Shown in pieces: positions 33,014 through 44,100 of a DNA stretch of 64,000 bases. The notes beneath the pieces were generated by a model, which saw only the letters and a list, made by a program, of their open reading frames with translations, was not told where the DNA came from and did no database searches. The position numbers were made by a program, and so were the translations under genes. The DNA lies in contig OY754338.1 of NCBI GenBank assembly GCA_963573305.1, positions 45,969,531 through 46,033,530 of the forward strand, in the 5' to 3' direction. The DNA is from Pyrrhosoma nymphula. Lineage: Eukaryota; Arthropoda; Insecta; Odonata; Coenagrionidae. Each line of letters opens with the position of its first letter. The stretch's first letter is position 1.

Positions 33014-35924
33014 TTTCCCTTAAGAAATTAGGGTTGCCATAAAACTTGCTAGTTTTTAATTCCGACACGTTAACGCGCAGATATCACTCATGCATGCATG
33101 CATGCATTCTTCGCGCGTCGAAGAGTCATTGCATGCGCATTTAGAACAGTAGGAGGTAGCAGAGTCACGGGGAGAAAACGTGAAACCAATGCTTACGCCA
33201 TGTAAGAACGTGCAGTGCACATATGGTATGACAAGCTCCTTCCACGAATCACCTCTGAAAATCAGGGCATGGTATGGCGGGCAACAAGTCCCTTTGTGAT
33301 AAGTCACCGACAAGGGTAACAACGGGGTCCATCGTCAACGAACGAGACAAGAATCATCGATGAATGGCCTACCAAATTGCGGATATTCTCAAAGATTGCT
33401 GTAACATATGTAAAAATGCAACAAACGCAGGGCTTATTTTAACAAAATTACGCCGTTTTCTATGCATAAAGGGCGTCAACCATGAAAAAGAACAAGATAT
33501 ACGTTGATCGCACCAACTAAAGGCATTACTTAGCCACCATTAACCTTCAGGCTGGGCTGTTACTTTTGGCTGTGTCTTTTCTCGATATATGTTTTCCATT
33601 CAAATTGCACGCTTATAATATATAGTAGGAGAGTGCTCTCCTTATTTACCCTTTGGAAAGATTTGTGGCTTATCGTTGGCCCTAGTACCATTTTAAATCT
33701 CTAAATATAAACTAGAGTATTCTAAAGTAGCTTCTAAATAATGTTATGCATTTTGCTGAAATAATATAATTACTACTATTTTACGATGTGCAATTTAGTT
33801 TAATTACACACGTTGATTAGATAATATAATTTTTTTTACATTCCACTGGTCTATAATTTGTCGCAGAAACTGAGCCTAAAGTTCCTTATAATCAAGACAG
33901 TACTTAATTTGGTTGATTCCGATAAGCAAATATTCAAGGCGACACAAGGCAGGCCAGTTCTAGATAAATACTAGAAATTCTACCTCTCTATATCATAGGA
34001 ATTAAAAGTATAATATTTAACTTACAAATGAAGATTCACTCCAACTGGAAGTCAGTGTACTTACCTGTAAGGAAAGAAAAAAATCTGATTATCACTACTA
34101 TTTTTTTTATATGGAAACATCAACAACATAAGTTTTTCATACAATCACAATTTAAAACGGATTCAAATTTTCGATAAATTTAACACCCAAGTAGTGAACG
34201 ATATTCCACTGCTTCTTACGATACAAAACCATCATGACATTTACGACTAAATCTCACGCAATAAATGCAAAACTAAAAAATTTATTTTTTTATTACTTAC
34301 ACAGTACAAAGACGACCATAAGCATATTGTGTCCTCCAGAGTTTAAATATGATATTTAATTTGTCGCAGGGTAGCATCATGCAAGACAAGGAATGAATAC
34401 GCAGTATTTGAGGGCTTGGGAATGAGTTATTGCAAATAAATAATCTCGAACCTACTTGAAGCCTTCATTGAGTCAAGCAATCCGACAAGCACAGAGATAA
34501 CACACTATTTAAGCTATGCGTCTTATTTAAGCGGAAACGAGGTTAATCGATATTATGATACTGTAAATTTGGAAATTTATAAATATTTACACAGCAGTGC
34601 TAAAGACGTTAAAATTGAAATTTCTGCAGGTTGTGGGTTCCAAATATGACTTAATTGTTCTTTATAAATTAAATGATATGTTACAACTGGTGAAAGACTT
34701 TTGCAATGAAACGATTCATGATACAGAGAAATTTGTGATTATTGAGCCAAAAACCTACAATCAATCAATAACCGGCAGTTATATCAATACTAATTGTTCA
34801 GTTCTATTAATCTTATGAATCCCTTATCAGTTTCGTGTATCACTCAGCCCTTGCGAGCGTCATTATTCTCAAAAGGTGAAAGGTGCAGTAGGGCGATTGA
34901 AATTTCAGCGCGGTTCAGGAACCCGCAGGTGCCGCTGAGGGCGAGACTCTTTGCAATTTAAATTATGCTTTTCAGGGTGCAATGATGTACTCTATGCATT
35001 GTTCCGAGGAATCGTTGCCTTTGAACGTGTGGTACAGTAGTGACATGAGAAAATAATGACGAGTATGAGATGCAGGAATGGGTATGTCAACAACGTACGG
35101 ACGAAAACAGTACCGAGCACGAACAGGATAAATATTATTGATAGGAAAAAATATTTCAATATCTTAATTGAGGTAAAATAATTGTTTTAAATAAATAGTT
35201 ATTAACTAGAGTGACATAAGAGGGTGTCCTACTTGCTTTTCTAATCACCACTTTGAAAAAAGGCTAAAATGTAATACCAATGTGCGAATACCAATATAAT
35301 TTAATACCAAATACCAATTAGTGAATATACAAACTATCAACTCACACATACTCCAGCCGTTTATAAATAAACTTGATATACATAACCATATAAAAATAAC
35401 TTTTCCAAGGTTTGGAATACCCATTTTCTTTCGGTAAAAATGCACTTAAGATTTAAGTGAGCTTAAACAAAAAATGAAAAAAATAAATGTCATGCTGCTA
35501 ACACGCTGTCTCCTTTCCCTATCCCATCATGCTCTCTTTGGCGAATATTATAAATTCCTCACGCTTTGGGTGGAAACAACAGATGTCACTCACGAGGAAA
35601 AACTGGAGCATAAGGCACGTTCCCCCTTCAAGGAAATGTGTGTAAAGCTCCCCCCCCTCTTATTCTGCGAAATGAAGACTTCGGAAACGTTCTACGCATG
35701 GCCCCCTCCTCACCCCCTCGCATGATTTATAAATAAAGCCTCGACGGCTCTGATGCCTCTAATACAGCGAAGTAAACAAAAGGAGAAGAATATGGGCTTG
35801 GCGTGGGTCGAGGGAAGGGAGAGAATATTCGCCCCGGAACAAAACGGCACAACAAACATTTTCCCCCGGAGCTTCCGTGCCACGCGCGCAAGAATGGGAG
35901 ATGAAGACGCCTGTGCATTATCAA
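33014..35924. other. Mostly unique AT-rich DNA
   Basis: No gene recognised. A short (ATGC)4 microsatellite lies at 33090-33106. The 9-mer AATACCAAT or close variants recur four to five times at 35271-35330. The minus frame 33056-33322 is Cys-rich mainly because it crosses the ATGC repeat. Confidence 0.45.
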
Positions 35925-36040
35925 TCAGGTTGGAGGAAAGGAGGGGTGCAGGGGGTTAGGTAGGGAGGTGTGCGAGGCAGGGGGGGATGGAACAACAGGG
36001 GAGGGTGGGGGGATTGTCCTGGAGGAAAAAAGGGTTTTCT
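35925..36040 (+). repeat. G-rich tract with quadruplex potential
   Basis: The plus strand has repeated runs of three to seven G between 35940 and 36012, including GGGGAGGGTGGGGGG at 35998-36012. It lies at the end of a CpG-rich stretch (35780-35920). Confidence 0.7.
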
Positions 36041-36195
36041 AGATGCATGCCAGCAGTAGCGCACATAAGCAAGACGGTGGATGGGTGAATGGGAAAGTTT
36101 CAAACGGCCGCCACGAATTGGGGTACGGGGAGGAAGGGTGATACAAATCCCCTCGGGTAGTCGAATTTTTAGGGTGGCTCTCAAGCATTGCCACC

Positions 36196-36305
36196 AGAGG
36201 TGGGTAACGGTACCTTCTTTTCCGTTGTCATTATCGTTATCCGAAACGTAAACTGCTCTTGAATGTTCACAATTACTGAACTAAGAACGCATTCAATCAA
36301 TTAAA
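36196..36305 (+). repeat. Direct repeat R4, copy 1
   Basis: This aligns with 36568-36685: GAGGTGGGTAACGGTACCTT versus GGGGTGAGATTACTGTTCCT, then TTTA/TATC rich, then TATCC(G/A)AAACG(T/C)AAAC, CTCT(T/A)GAA.G, GTTCACAA and (A/G)AGAA(C/A)(G/A)C. Copies are well diverged. Confidence 0.65.
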
Positions 36306-36531
36306 GCCATTAATTTTATGCACCTATCATAATAATTGAAGAATTATGATCACGTGTTCACTTTCTTGAGCGCAATTGACAGAACCGTGGTCGCGCCCCA
36401 GGGCTGCATTTTGTGTAGTAAATAGTCAGGGATCATTTGTAAAGTCTTACCTTTACTTGGATCAAAACATTTTTTGTCTATTTTCATAATGATAGTTAAA
36501 GAGTAAAAAATTAAACTAAATTCACCAATAT

Positions 36532-36575
36532 GTGGAATTCCACAGAGGAAAAATCTTTCGCATTGACCGGGACCA
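36532..36575 (-). repeat. SINE S2 tail fragment
   Basis: GGAATTCCACAGAGGAAAAA and TTCGCATTGACCGGGAC match the reverse complement of 37146-37192 (GAAATTCCACTGAGGAGAAA and TTCGCCTTGACCGGGAC). It directly abuts R4 copy 2. Confidence 0.7.
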
Positions 36576-36685
36576 GGGGTGAGATTACTGTTCCTTCCAT
36601 CGCGTCGTCTTTACATTTATCCAAAACGCAAACCACTCTAGAAGGGCAGCGTTCACAACTTATATCCCAAGAAAACACTCCATAA
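36568..36685 (+). repeat. Direct repeat R4, copy 2
   Basis: The second copy of the 36196-36305 block, 372 bases downstream in the same orientation. The SINE tail fragment touches its left edge. Either the SINE inserted into a duplicated block or R4 is itself the body of a longer composite repeat. Confidence 0.65.
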
Positions 36686-37077
36686 CTTAAAACTAGTGAT
36701 TTAATTTTTTTTTAAATTGGAATATATAACGCCTAAATTTCATCAAAAAACTAACGGTGTGCAGTTGGTATACTTTCTCATATATTGGGAAAATATAATC
36801 ATTTATTCACAGCTGTAATTACTACGGAATCGCAAAAACAAACATCTGTTGTGACGAAATTTTCACCGAACGGCGTGAAAAAATTAGTCAGATAGGTGAC
36901 TTAAGTCGATATTTTTATTTAATTACCGAGAATGTTTGACATGTATCACTAAATATTTTTGCGCAACTAATATTACAATATTTACTTCATACTTCTTACA
37001 GACGATGAAATTAAAAAATAAAATTCGAAGCCATTTTGACTAGGAAAACATCTCGCTCAAACTACCTTAAGCTACCG

Positions 37078-37192
37078 AGATGTCATCCTCCCCAGTGGAT
37101 TCCTTGTGGGTACTCGACACGATATCGAGGGAACCAGATTTGAGTCCCGGTCAAGGCGAATGATTTCTCCTCAGTGGAATTTCGCACTTATT
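37078..37192 (+). repeat. tRNA-derived SINE S2
   Basis: The plus strand carries a B box-like GATTTGAGTCC (37137-37147) preceded by an A box-like CCCCAGTGGATTC (37090-37102), about 35 bases apart. The unique tail GGTCAAGGCGAATGATTTCT and CCTCAGTGGAATTTCGC recurs, reversed, at 36532-36575 and in part at 31968-32008, which supports a dispersed SINE family. Confidence 0.72.
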
Positions 37193-37760
37193 TGCACTTG
37201 CGGGTGACTCCGTAAAGGTTATACCGTGGCTAGTCCAGGCATTCTCAAAATATGGTAATAGGGCAGGAGCTTTGAATTGAATATTTACCTGAAAATTACT
37301 TTGTAAACCTCAAATTGGTTAATTAACTGTTTATCCCGCATATATTACGCCAGGTCTTTCATCCACACCTTGTTCGTGAACAATGCTAGATAATAGAGCG
37401 CTAATAAATTGTGTGTGGACGCCGCCTATCAACCACACAACTGTCCATATATCGTTCACTTCCAGTATTCTGTTAAGGGAATACCCTCGTAGTGTGTAGA
37501 CGAATGACAGCAGCACACAAAAACAAGTGGTCGGATAGGTAATGATGTGAAAGAAGGTTTGAAGAACGGGTGGAACGAGTGAAGCGAATGGGGGGAGAGG
37601 AAATAAGGCGTATCCCAGCTCCAAAGGGGAAGTGGGTTTTTGGGGCGACTATACGAATACCCACCACGGTTGGTATCCTTGATAGCGAGAATGCGGATTA
37701 TACGATGCCAGAATGACTGTCAAGGTATGAATACGAGTTCATCTTAGATAATGAAATTAA
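37193..37760. other. Unassigned DNA
   Basis: No gene recognised; the 97-codon minus frame at 37331-37624 has no known motif. Confidence 0.4.
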
Positions 37761-37761
37761 A

Positions 37762-37900
37762 TAAACTTTGTAACTTCCACACAGTTAATTGGGTAATTAA
37801 CCAGTTTCAACACTTGAGTATCATCATGAGACGATAATGACTCGCAAGTGTCAAAATCAGTCCGAGTTTACCAATACACTGTGCGGAAGTTACAATGTTT
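37762..37900. repeat. Large inverted repeat, ~60-bp arms, 7-base centre
   Basis: The left arm (37762-37824) and right arm (37832-37900) are imperfect reverse complements sharing, from outside in, TGTAACTTCC / GGAAGTTACA, CACA / TGTG, GGTAATTAA / TTTACC and ACACTTGAGTATC / GATAATGACTCGCAAGTGT. Each arm, read inward to outward, carries a GATAATGACTC...CAAGTGT...(G)AAAAC-like order, so the structure can be read as two copies of one terminal motif placed head to head. Confidence 0.78.
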
Positions 37901-38439
37901 TCAATGTCATTCTCTAATATGATCTCTAAATTCTACAAAGTGTGCTCGAAAAAAATTGAAGATATAAAGACGATACTGAATGACGCTCAGTAGACTCATA
38001 CTTGTGCTCAGTGACATTGTTACTAACTACTCACCCCATTTGAGATGTTCCGCATAATTTGTATTACGTATGAATTAGTATCTCGTCGTATCCATGAATA
38101 AATAGAATTAGTAATACAAACACTAATAGTGTCCTAAATCGTGAACTGAATTTTAAAATGCTTATAAACGTGGCACCTTCCTCGTATCTGGTTTTTCCCG
38201 AATTGTTTTCCTCACTGCTTTATGGTCCTCGCCTAGTGAGTTGGAAAGAGTAGAGTAGTGGGAAAGTGCGGGGTTTGATTTTGAACTGGGACAAGTGGTG
38301 CATGCCGGAAGATGATCTACCCCGTGCCATACTGGAGATGGTTTTTACGGCATTCTTATACGTAGATGATAACATTAATTCGAATTCCAACGATGCAGAA
38401 ATTAATTCGGAATTGGAAGTTTACACTGAAAAAATAGTT

Positions 38440-38515
38440 TCCCTTAGTTGGGTTTTGAAACCAGACTTGCGGGAGTTCGAACCCCCGTCCAGGGGAATGG
38501 TGGTTTTTATGTGAG
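38440..38515 (+). repeat. tRNA-like SINE head with B box
   Basis: CGGGAGTTCGAACCCCCG (38469-38486) contains a T-arm-like palindrome around GTTCGAACC, the core of a tRNA B box, and is preceded by TTAGTTGGGTTTTGAAACCA, a plausible A-box and D-arm remnant. It cannot form a whole tRNA. Confidence 0.5.
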
Positions 38516-38587
38516 GTTATTTACAGCGTCTATTCTTGGAAGCCTTTCATGATTAAATAAAGCGGTAAAATATTCAACGCATAAGAT

Positions 38588-38632
38588 TAAATTACGACCA
38601 GACTTGAACGCCTAGCACCATCATCAGGTGGC
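38588..38632 (-). repeat. CTGATGATG-type terminal motif
   Basis: The minus strand reads CCTGATGATGGTGCTAGGCG then TTCAAGTCTGGTCGT. The order CTGATGATGG - short stem - (G)AAAC(T)GGT is seen at repeat termini in many invertebrates and resembles the motif in the inverted repeat at 37762-37900. Here the GAAAC position has decayed to CAAGT. Confidence 0.45.
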
Positions 38633-38679
38633 ATTGCAGGAAGTTTTCAAACTTGCATACTCTCGGCACAAAATGGAGT

Positions 38680-39290
38680 AAGTTGAGCAAGCACATAAAT
38701 TTAATTACTTGGTTAGTACGTTAGAAGAAAATGGGAAGTCACAAAGAAAATTGCTAGATCAAAAGAAACGTTCAGAGAAGCCGAGAGAGCTGATAAAGGG
38801 AATCTTGAGTTAGGATATGAAGAAGTGGCCGCTGAACAGTTTAATATGAAGTGTAGTGTTGTATGGTGAAGGAACATGGACTAGAAGAAAGGAATACGAG
38901 ATTAGGGTTCAGGCGTTTAAGGTAAAGATGTGAAGAGGAATGAAGAAGTGTGGGAGGACGGAAAGAAAGGCAAACGAGGAAGTGTATGGTATGATGGGGA
39001 GGAGAGGAAACTTCTGAATGATATTCGGAGGAGGCGGAGTAGGTAACTGGAACAGTTAATGAGGGGCGAAGAGATACTGAAGGCAATATGTCGAGTTAGC
39101 ATAGAAGGTGAAGAAATATTATCATGGAAAGGATGAAAAGGGGTAGGACATATGCTGTGATGAAGAAAGAAATTGTGTAGGCAGATAGAGATCTGCACCA
39201 GTTAAAATTTAAGAGGATTTTTTCTCTCTCACATTTAAACCTACCTTCACCGGTATATTCACCAAATACCTATTAATACATTTGGAGGAT
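38680..39290 (+). pseudogene. LINE family B, post-RT region to 3' end
   Basis: This continues the gene order missing from the 5328-7146 copy. In shifting plus frames it reads HKFNYLVSTLEENGKSQ, SVVLYGEGTWTRRKEYEIR and VQAFKVKM, KCGRTERKANEEVYGM, then KDEKG-DICCDEERNCV and the 3' UTR ending in CACATTTAAACCTACCTTCA and CCGGTATATTCA. The order 'FnYLgStLee', 'lYG.etWt.rk', 'ea.e.w.wr.mek..wter..neevl' and the terminal 'rm..grtYaemk' block defines the C-terminal half of family B ORF2. Many stops and at least three frameshifts show an old copy. Confidence 0.8.
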
Positions 39291-40568
39291 AGAAAAGGGT
39301 CCGCAAAAGGTCCTAGAGATTGGGGAGAGGATGAAATGGCAAGGAGAGTTTGGTGGAAAGGGTCAAGAATAGAGGATAGAGGAGAGTACATCGCGGTTAT
39401 CGTGGAAGGAGAAGGATTAGGCGGGTTGAGGGTGCAAGGTCCCCGATGTGCTGTAAGGTTTTTGGAGGGGATAGATGGAATGAGTGGTTGAGGAGGGGTG
39501 AGTTGGAGGAAAACATCTGGGCATTGAATGTTTAACAATTGGAATGCATGCTCTGTCAGAAGTCTATTTTTATATGGTGACGAAGTAACGAATTTTTATT
39601 AATAAGTAACTAACTACCTAAATTTCATCTGAAAAATATCCTTTTTCCTCGAGGAACAGCCAGTGAATTGAAGATATAGTCCTAAATTTGCAGGTTTCCA
39701 CTGCGATGCTCAGATGATATCTGCGTTTTCGGGTTTCTCGTTCCCGTATTTTGTTTGAGTAGATAACAGTTTCGCCAGCCATTCTCAGCCCAAGGGTGCT
39801 TCTTTCCTCCTCTGTCATCCTCCTGTGCACCCCAGGAGGACGGAAAAACACTTTCATTTCATTGGCGATCTCCATAAATAAGTTTGCACATTTTTAAAAT
39901 ATATTTCTTCAGATAAGGTGACCATTCAAAAATTACGAATGATAACTTACGCCGCATATTGCCCGATGTACGGCAGCGTAAGATTTCGTGAGTCCCCTTC
40001 TTTAACCTCAAAATTTTACGTCATACGATATAGGAACCACAAGCATCCAACCCAACTACTCAGAACGTCTTACGTAAGGATTGAACGGTGTCCTGAGCAA
40101 AACAAATCTCCTTCATCTTGAGGTACCTACCTAAAATACGTATTATGTGAAACGATGAGACCAACTCCCACACATTCACCTTTGAAAGATATCTTATGGG
40201 AGATTTCTCAAACGCTAACACTCCTAGTAACGTAAACTGGGAATGCTATATTATTTCTTCGACGACGGAACGCGTTTGGTGACAATCCTTTTCTCTCCCT
40301 TGACCTCGTAGATGCAAGCTTTGCTGGGACGTTTTTCATTCTCACTTAAGACTGCCGCACTATCCATTTCATTTATTTTTCCGATGTTTCATTTTTTCAC
40401 TATACTCCATAACAGTTCACAATTATGTACACTGTCAATACGCAGTTGTACTTTAAATTTCCAACAGCTTACGGATTCGTCCATGTCAGGCATGATGTGG
40501 TGGAGCAGCAAGCCGATGAGTTAAAGTAATAAGAACTTCATTCTCACTCACCTGCCGGTAATTTTATA
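39291..40568. other. Unassigned DNA
   Basis: A G-rich stretch (39290-39490) gives purine-biased frames. A minus frame at 39618-39875 (85 codons, basic) has no recognised domain. No other feature. Confidence 0.4.
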
Positions 40569-41149
40569 TACAGGGTGTTTCAAAATGAATATCGGAGTTT
40601 CAAGGCTTTGTAGTATTTTTACCATTTGACTTAAAATTAGAAAATATACATAATAAAGAGCAACTCAAACAGTTTCGTTGTACACTTGTACGCATGCACA
40701 TGCAGTGTTTCCTCTATCTTCTGTTAAAATGCGCTAGTAGTAAATACTGGTTAAACGACGTTGTACCCAACCGCTGGATTGGCCGCCAGGGGCCAGATGA
40801 CAAGACTTGTTTCGCATGGCCTCCACGTTCACCCTATTTGACGCCTTGCGATTTTTACCTTTGGGGATTCATAAAGGATAATGTGTATGTGCCTCCGCTA
40901 CCAGCTGACCTACCCGACTTAAGAAACAGGATTGAATCAGTTGTTACATCAACTACTCCAGACACACTGATCAAGATATAGGACCGATGTGTGCCGTGTG
41001 ATGAATGGTGCTCACATTAAACACTTGTAGGTAAAACAAAAAGTGTTTGAGTTGCTATTTCATTTGATGTATCATTCATAATTGTAACTCAAATGGTATA
41101 AATACCACAAAACCTTAAAACCCCGATATTCATTTTGAAACACCCGGTA
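40569..41149 (+). mobile_element. Internally deleted mariner-like element with ~108-bp TIRs
   Basis: The element spans 40571-41147 (577 bases) between TA dinucleotides (40569-40570, 41148-41149), the expected mariner target duplication. The left end begins CAGGGTGTTTCAAAATGAAT; the right end, reversed, begins CCGGGTGTTTCAAAATGAAT. Pairing continues for about 108 bases through ACCATTTGA and GCAACTCAAACA near 40680 and 41035, with roughly 80% identity by eye. Only the C-terminal third of a transposase remains between the TIRs. The element is non-autonomous but retains both ends. Confidence 0.9.
40694..40981 (+). pseudogene. IS630/Tc1/mariner transposase, C-terminal remnant
   Basis: From about residue 19 the 95-codon frame reads WLNDVVPNRWIGRQGP, FAWPPRSPYLTPCDFYLWGF and IKDNVYVPPLPADLPDLRNRI. 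'WPPRSPDLTPCDFFLWG.iK..VY' is the block holding the third catalytic acid (Asp53 here) in a large invertebrate mariner-related family. The first two catalytic acids and the DNA-binding domain are deleted, and the stop after LIKI cuts the usual C-terminal tail, whose remnant (RCVPCDEWCSH) follows. The N-terminal ~18 codons are likely TIR-proximal DNA, not transposase. Confidence 0.88.
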
Positions 41150-44100
41150 TTAAATGATTGTTAATCGCATAGAGTAAGATGCTAATTATACTGACCAATT
41201 TTATAACTGTCGTTTAAAAATAAACACTTTATTTTTCAAGGTCTTTTATTTCTGATAGTAGTTACGACAGTAATTGTCGTGTTTATCAGTTCCAGAAGGT
41301 TAAGTCGGAAACCTTCGTTTATTAATGCAATGAAAATTTCATATGTCCTCCAACAACATTTAGAAGATGATAAGGAAATAATGTGATATGTACCTCATTA
41401 TGTAATGTTTTAACGTATTTCTCGTTCCTAGACTAAAAATACGCATGATCCTAGAACATATATTGTCAAAAATGGAGAACTATAGTGACGCATTCATCAA
41501 ATAACCAGAAAATATCAACAAAGTGTGTGCCTGTTCAGAGAGAGATGCGGACGCATTGTTCCACTCCAATGGACATGGGATATGTTTTACTCGAGTATTA
41601 TGTTTGTCTTAGGTACTTTAAAACTATGATAACTGAGCTGACACATTTGAGTACGCCTATGTAAAATATAATTTCCTTACCTAGCTCTGGATTTAGTCCT
41701 CTCCGCTTGGGTACGTAAAACACCACAGCTGTTTTGATCACCGAACATATTCTCTTATAACATGGAATCCAAAGTTATGGTACAACTTTGTGCTTCCTCG
41801 ATCCTCCACTCTTCCACCGAATTCATATAATATTTCCCTTCCACCTGTACCTCGTCTAACACTTCCTTGTTCGCTCTTTAATCAATCTAGCTCATTTTCT
41901 CTACCTTTACTCCCCATACTCCCTATACACATCTAGAAATCCTCCAGTCTACGCTCTACTTCTTTCATCAAAGACAATCCAGACAAAGCTCATTATCCAG
42001 ACGGAAAAACGTTTTTACGGCGGAAAAACGCCGAGCTCACTCAGTTCCAGACTCACACGTCGATCAAACAAGTTCTTCGCCCAGACAGTGCCTCTCTGCT
42101 CTTAAGGCGAGTGCTGAGACTGAAGCAGTCTGACGCATGGAAGCAGGATAAGCGGCAAGTAGGTGAAGATCGCCATGACTGAGACGCAGAGCACATTGTG
42201 AGAGAAAAAGCGGTGCGAAGCAGTAGTTAAACGAGATTTTTAGGAGAAAAGTTAATAAATATTCAAACAAAAAGGTCAAGTATCACCTACTGCATCTCCT
42301 CCTCATTTTATCTCTTTGGTAACGTCCTCTGTCGTTGAACGCTATAATAGGAGAGCAGAAATTATTAACCGGCACTCAAAATGGATGTAACTCATCTGAG
42401 ATTCGAGTGCCGAAAAGGAGTAATACGATGAGGTATGAGGGCTGCCCCCGAATGCCTACATGAATATGCATAGTCAGTCGTCTAGGAATAAATTGGATAA
42501 AAAATAATTGATCGTCAAAAACATTTTCTGCTTAATGAACTCCGTTGGTCCAGTTATTTTTGACAGAAGTAAGAGATTTTTGTAAACATTGAGATAAAGA
42601 GAGAAATAAAAATTTCTAACAGTGAGAATTTGATTATCTTTAGCGAGACTTCATGGAAGACACGAATATTCACTAGAAAAAAAGATCTTTTGTATTTTCC
42701 CATGGGTTTTTATGTGGCGATTTTATAAACTTTTGAGGATTAAGCAATGTATTGTTTATTTGAACCTTTTCAAGGATAATGAGACGAATCCTCTGCAATT
42801 TTTATGAGAAAATGGAATTGAGACGCTCATAATAAACTAAATCACATTTTCTGCTTCATAAGGGTCTCTTCGACTTTGCTTTACATACTTATTGATCGAA
42901 CAGTTCAATCGTTTAACGATCAATTTATCCCTTTCACAAATTTTATATACGGCTACATTTTTACCAAAGAGAAATAACGATAGTAAAAATGAAAAAAAGC
43001 AATTAATTAAAATATATTCCCTATTAACCCACGGAAAAACATGCGAGCCTTACCCTAATTTATTTCACAGTTGCCCGAAATCTCTGTGGTGATAGATGAA
43101 GTATAGAAACTCCTCAGTGTTAGGAAAAGCCATTTAGATATTCAAAAAGCATTAATGTTCATGAATACTGATTAACTTTTATAACTGAATTCATTCGCAC
43201 ATTAAATTGTTATTTCTAAAACAATTTATAACCTTGATTTAGACTTATTTCACTACTTAATCTCGCAATTAACGTGTTAAAAAAGGACTTTCTCCATAAT
43301 TAGAGATAACAATTTGAAAGCATAATAATGTTCTAATGAAACATGTTTTACTCATTAGAAAGTCATTTGACCAAAAATTCAAGACGTTTTTCACGATAAC
43401 ATCTCTCAAGCACCGAGTTATGTAAGGTGCCTTGCGCCTAAATTAGATATAGTGATTGATGAGTAATATATATTCCAAAGTAATAATTTAGACGATAAAG
43501 CATATGACACGTCAGCCAATCATATTGCCTGGCCGAAGAAGGAGATATAGTTATAGCGGCCTCGTCCTCATAGTTACAGAAGATTAAATGTCGTTAATAA
43601 TTAAATTCTAGCAATGCTTATTGATTTACATTTAAACATTCAATTGCTACCACTCGTTATCCTCGGTCATATTGCTCCCCTTTGCCACCGGCTTAGTCGA
43701 GACAGAAAATGAGCCGATCGATGCATTATCTTAAGAGATCATTTTATTTGGTGTCTCATGACGGCTAAAATGCGATATCAATGCGCCTAAGTCATGTTTG
43801 TTGGACGAAGTTCAAATACGCAGCTGCTATCAAATTCTGCCGCATATCATATTTGCCATAGAACCCAAATATTACCCGAGTAATTCACGTCGCATTTCTT
43901 AGCCCACCATTTCAGTCACGTACACCAGCCAAAGCGCTAAGGCAAGTATAGAGCAGCGGAATAAATCTCGGAATTTGAAGTGATTTTTCATTCCCGTTGA
44001 GCAAAAATAAAATTCTTTTTGCCCGCTGGACCTCGAAATCAGATATTTCTCCCTTCTTTCATCTCTCACATCCTAAGCATAAGGCTGGTCGAAAATATGC

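Noticed and set aside
33056..33322. Cys-rich 88-codon minus frame resembling a small secreted peptide
   Set aside because: Much of its C-terminal Met/His/Cys pattern comes from the ATGC microsatellite (33090-33106); no signal peptide or known cysteine spacing.
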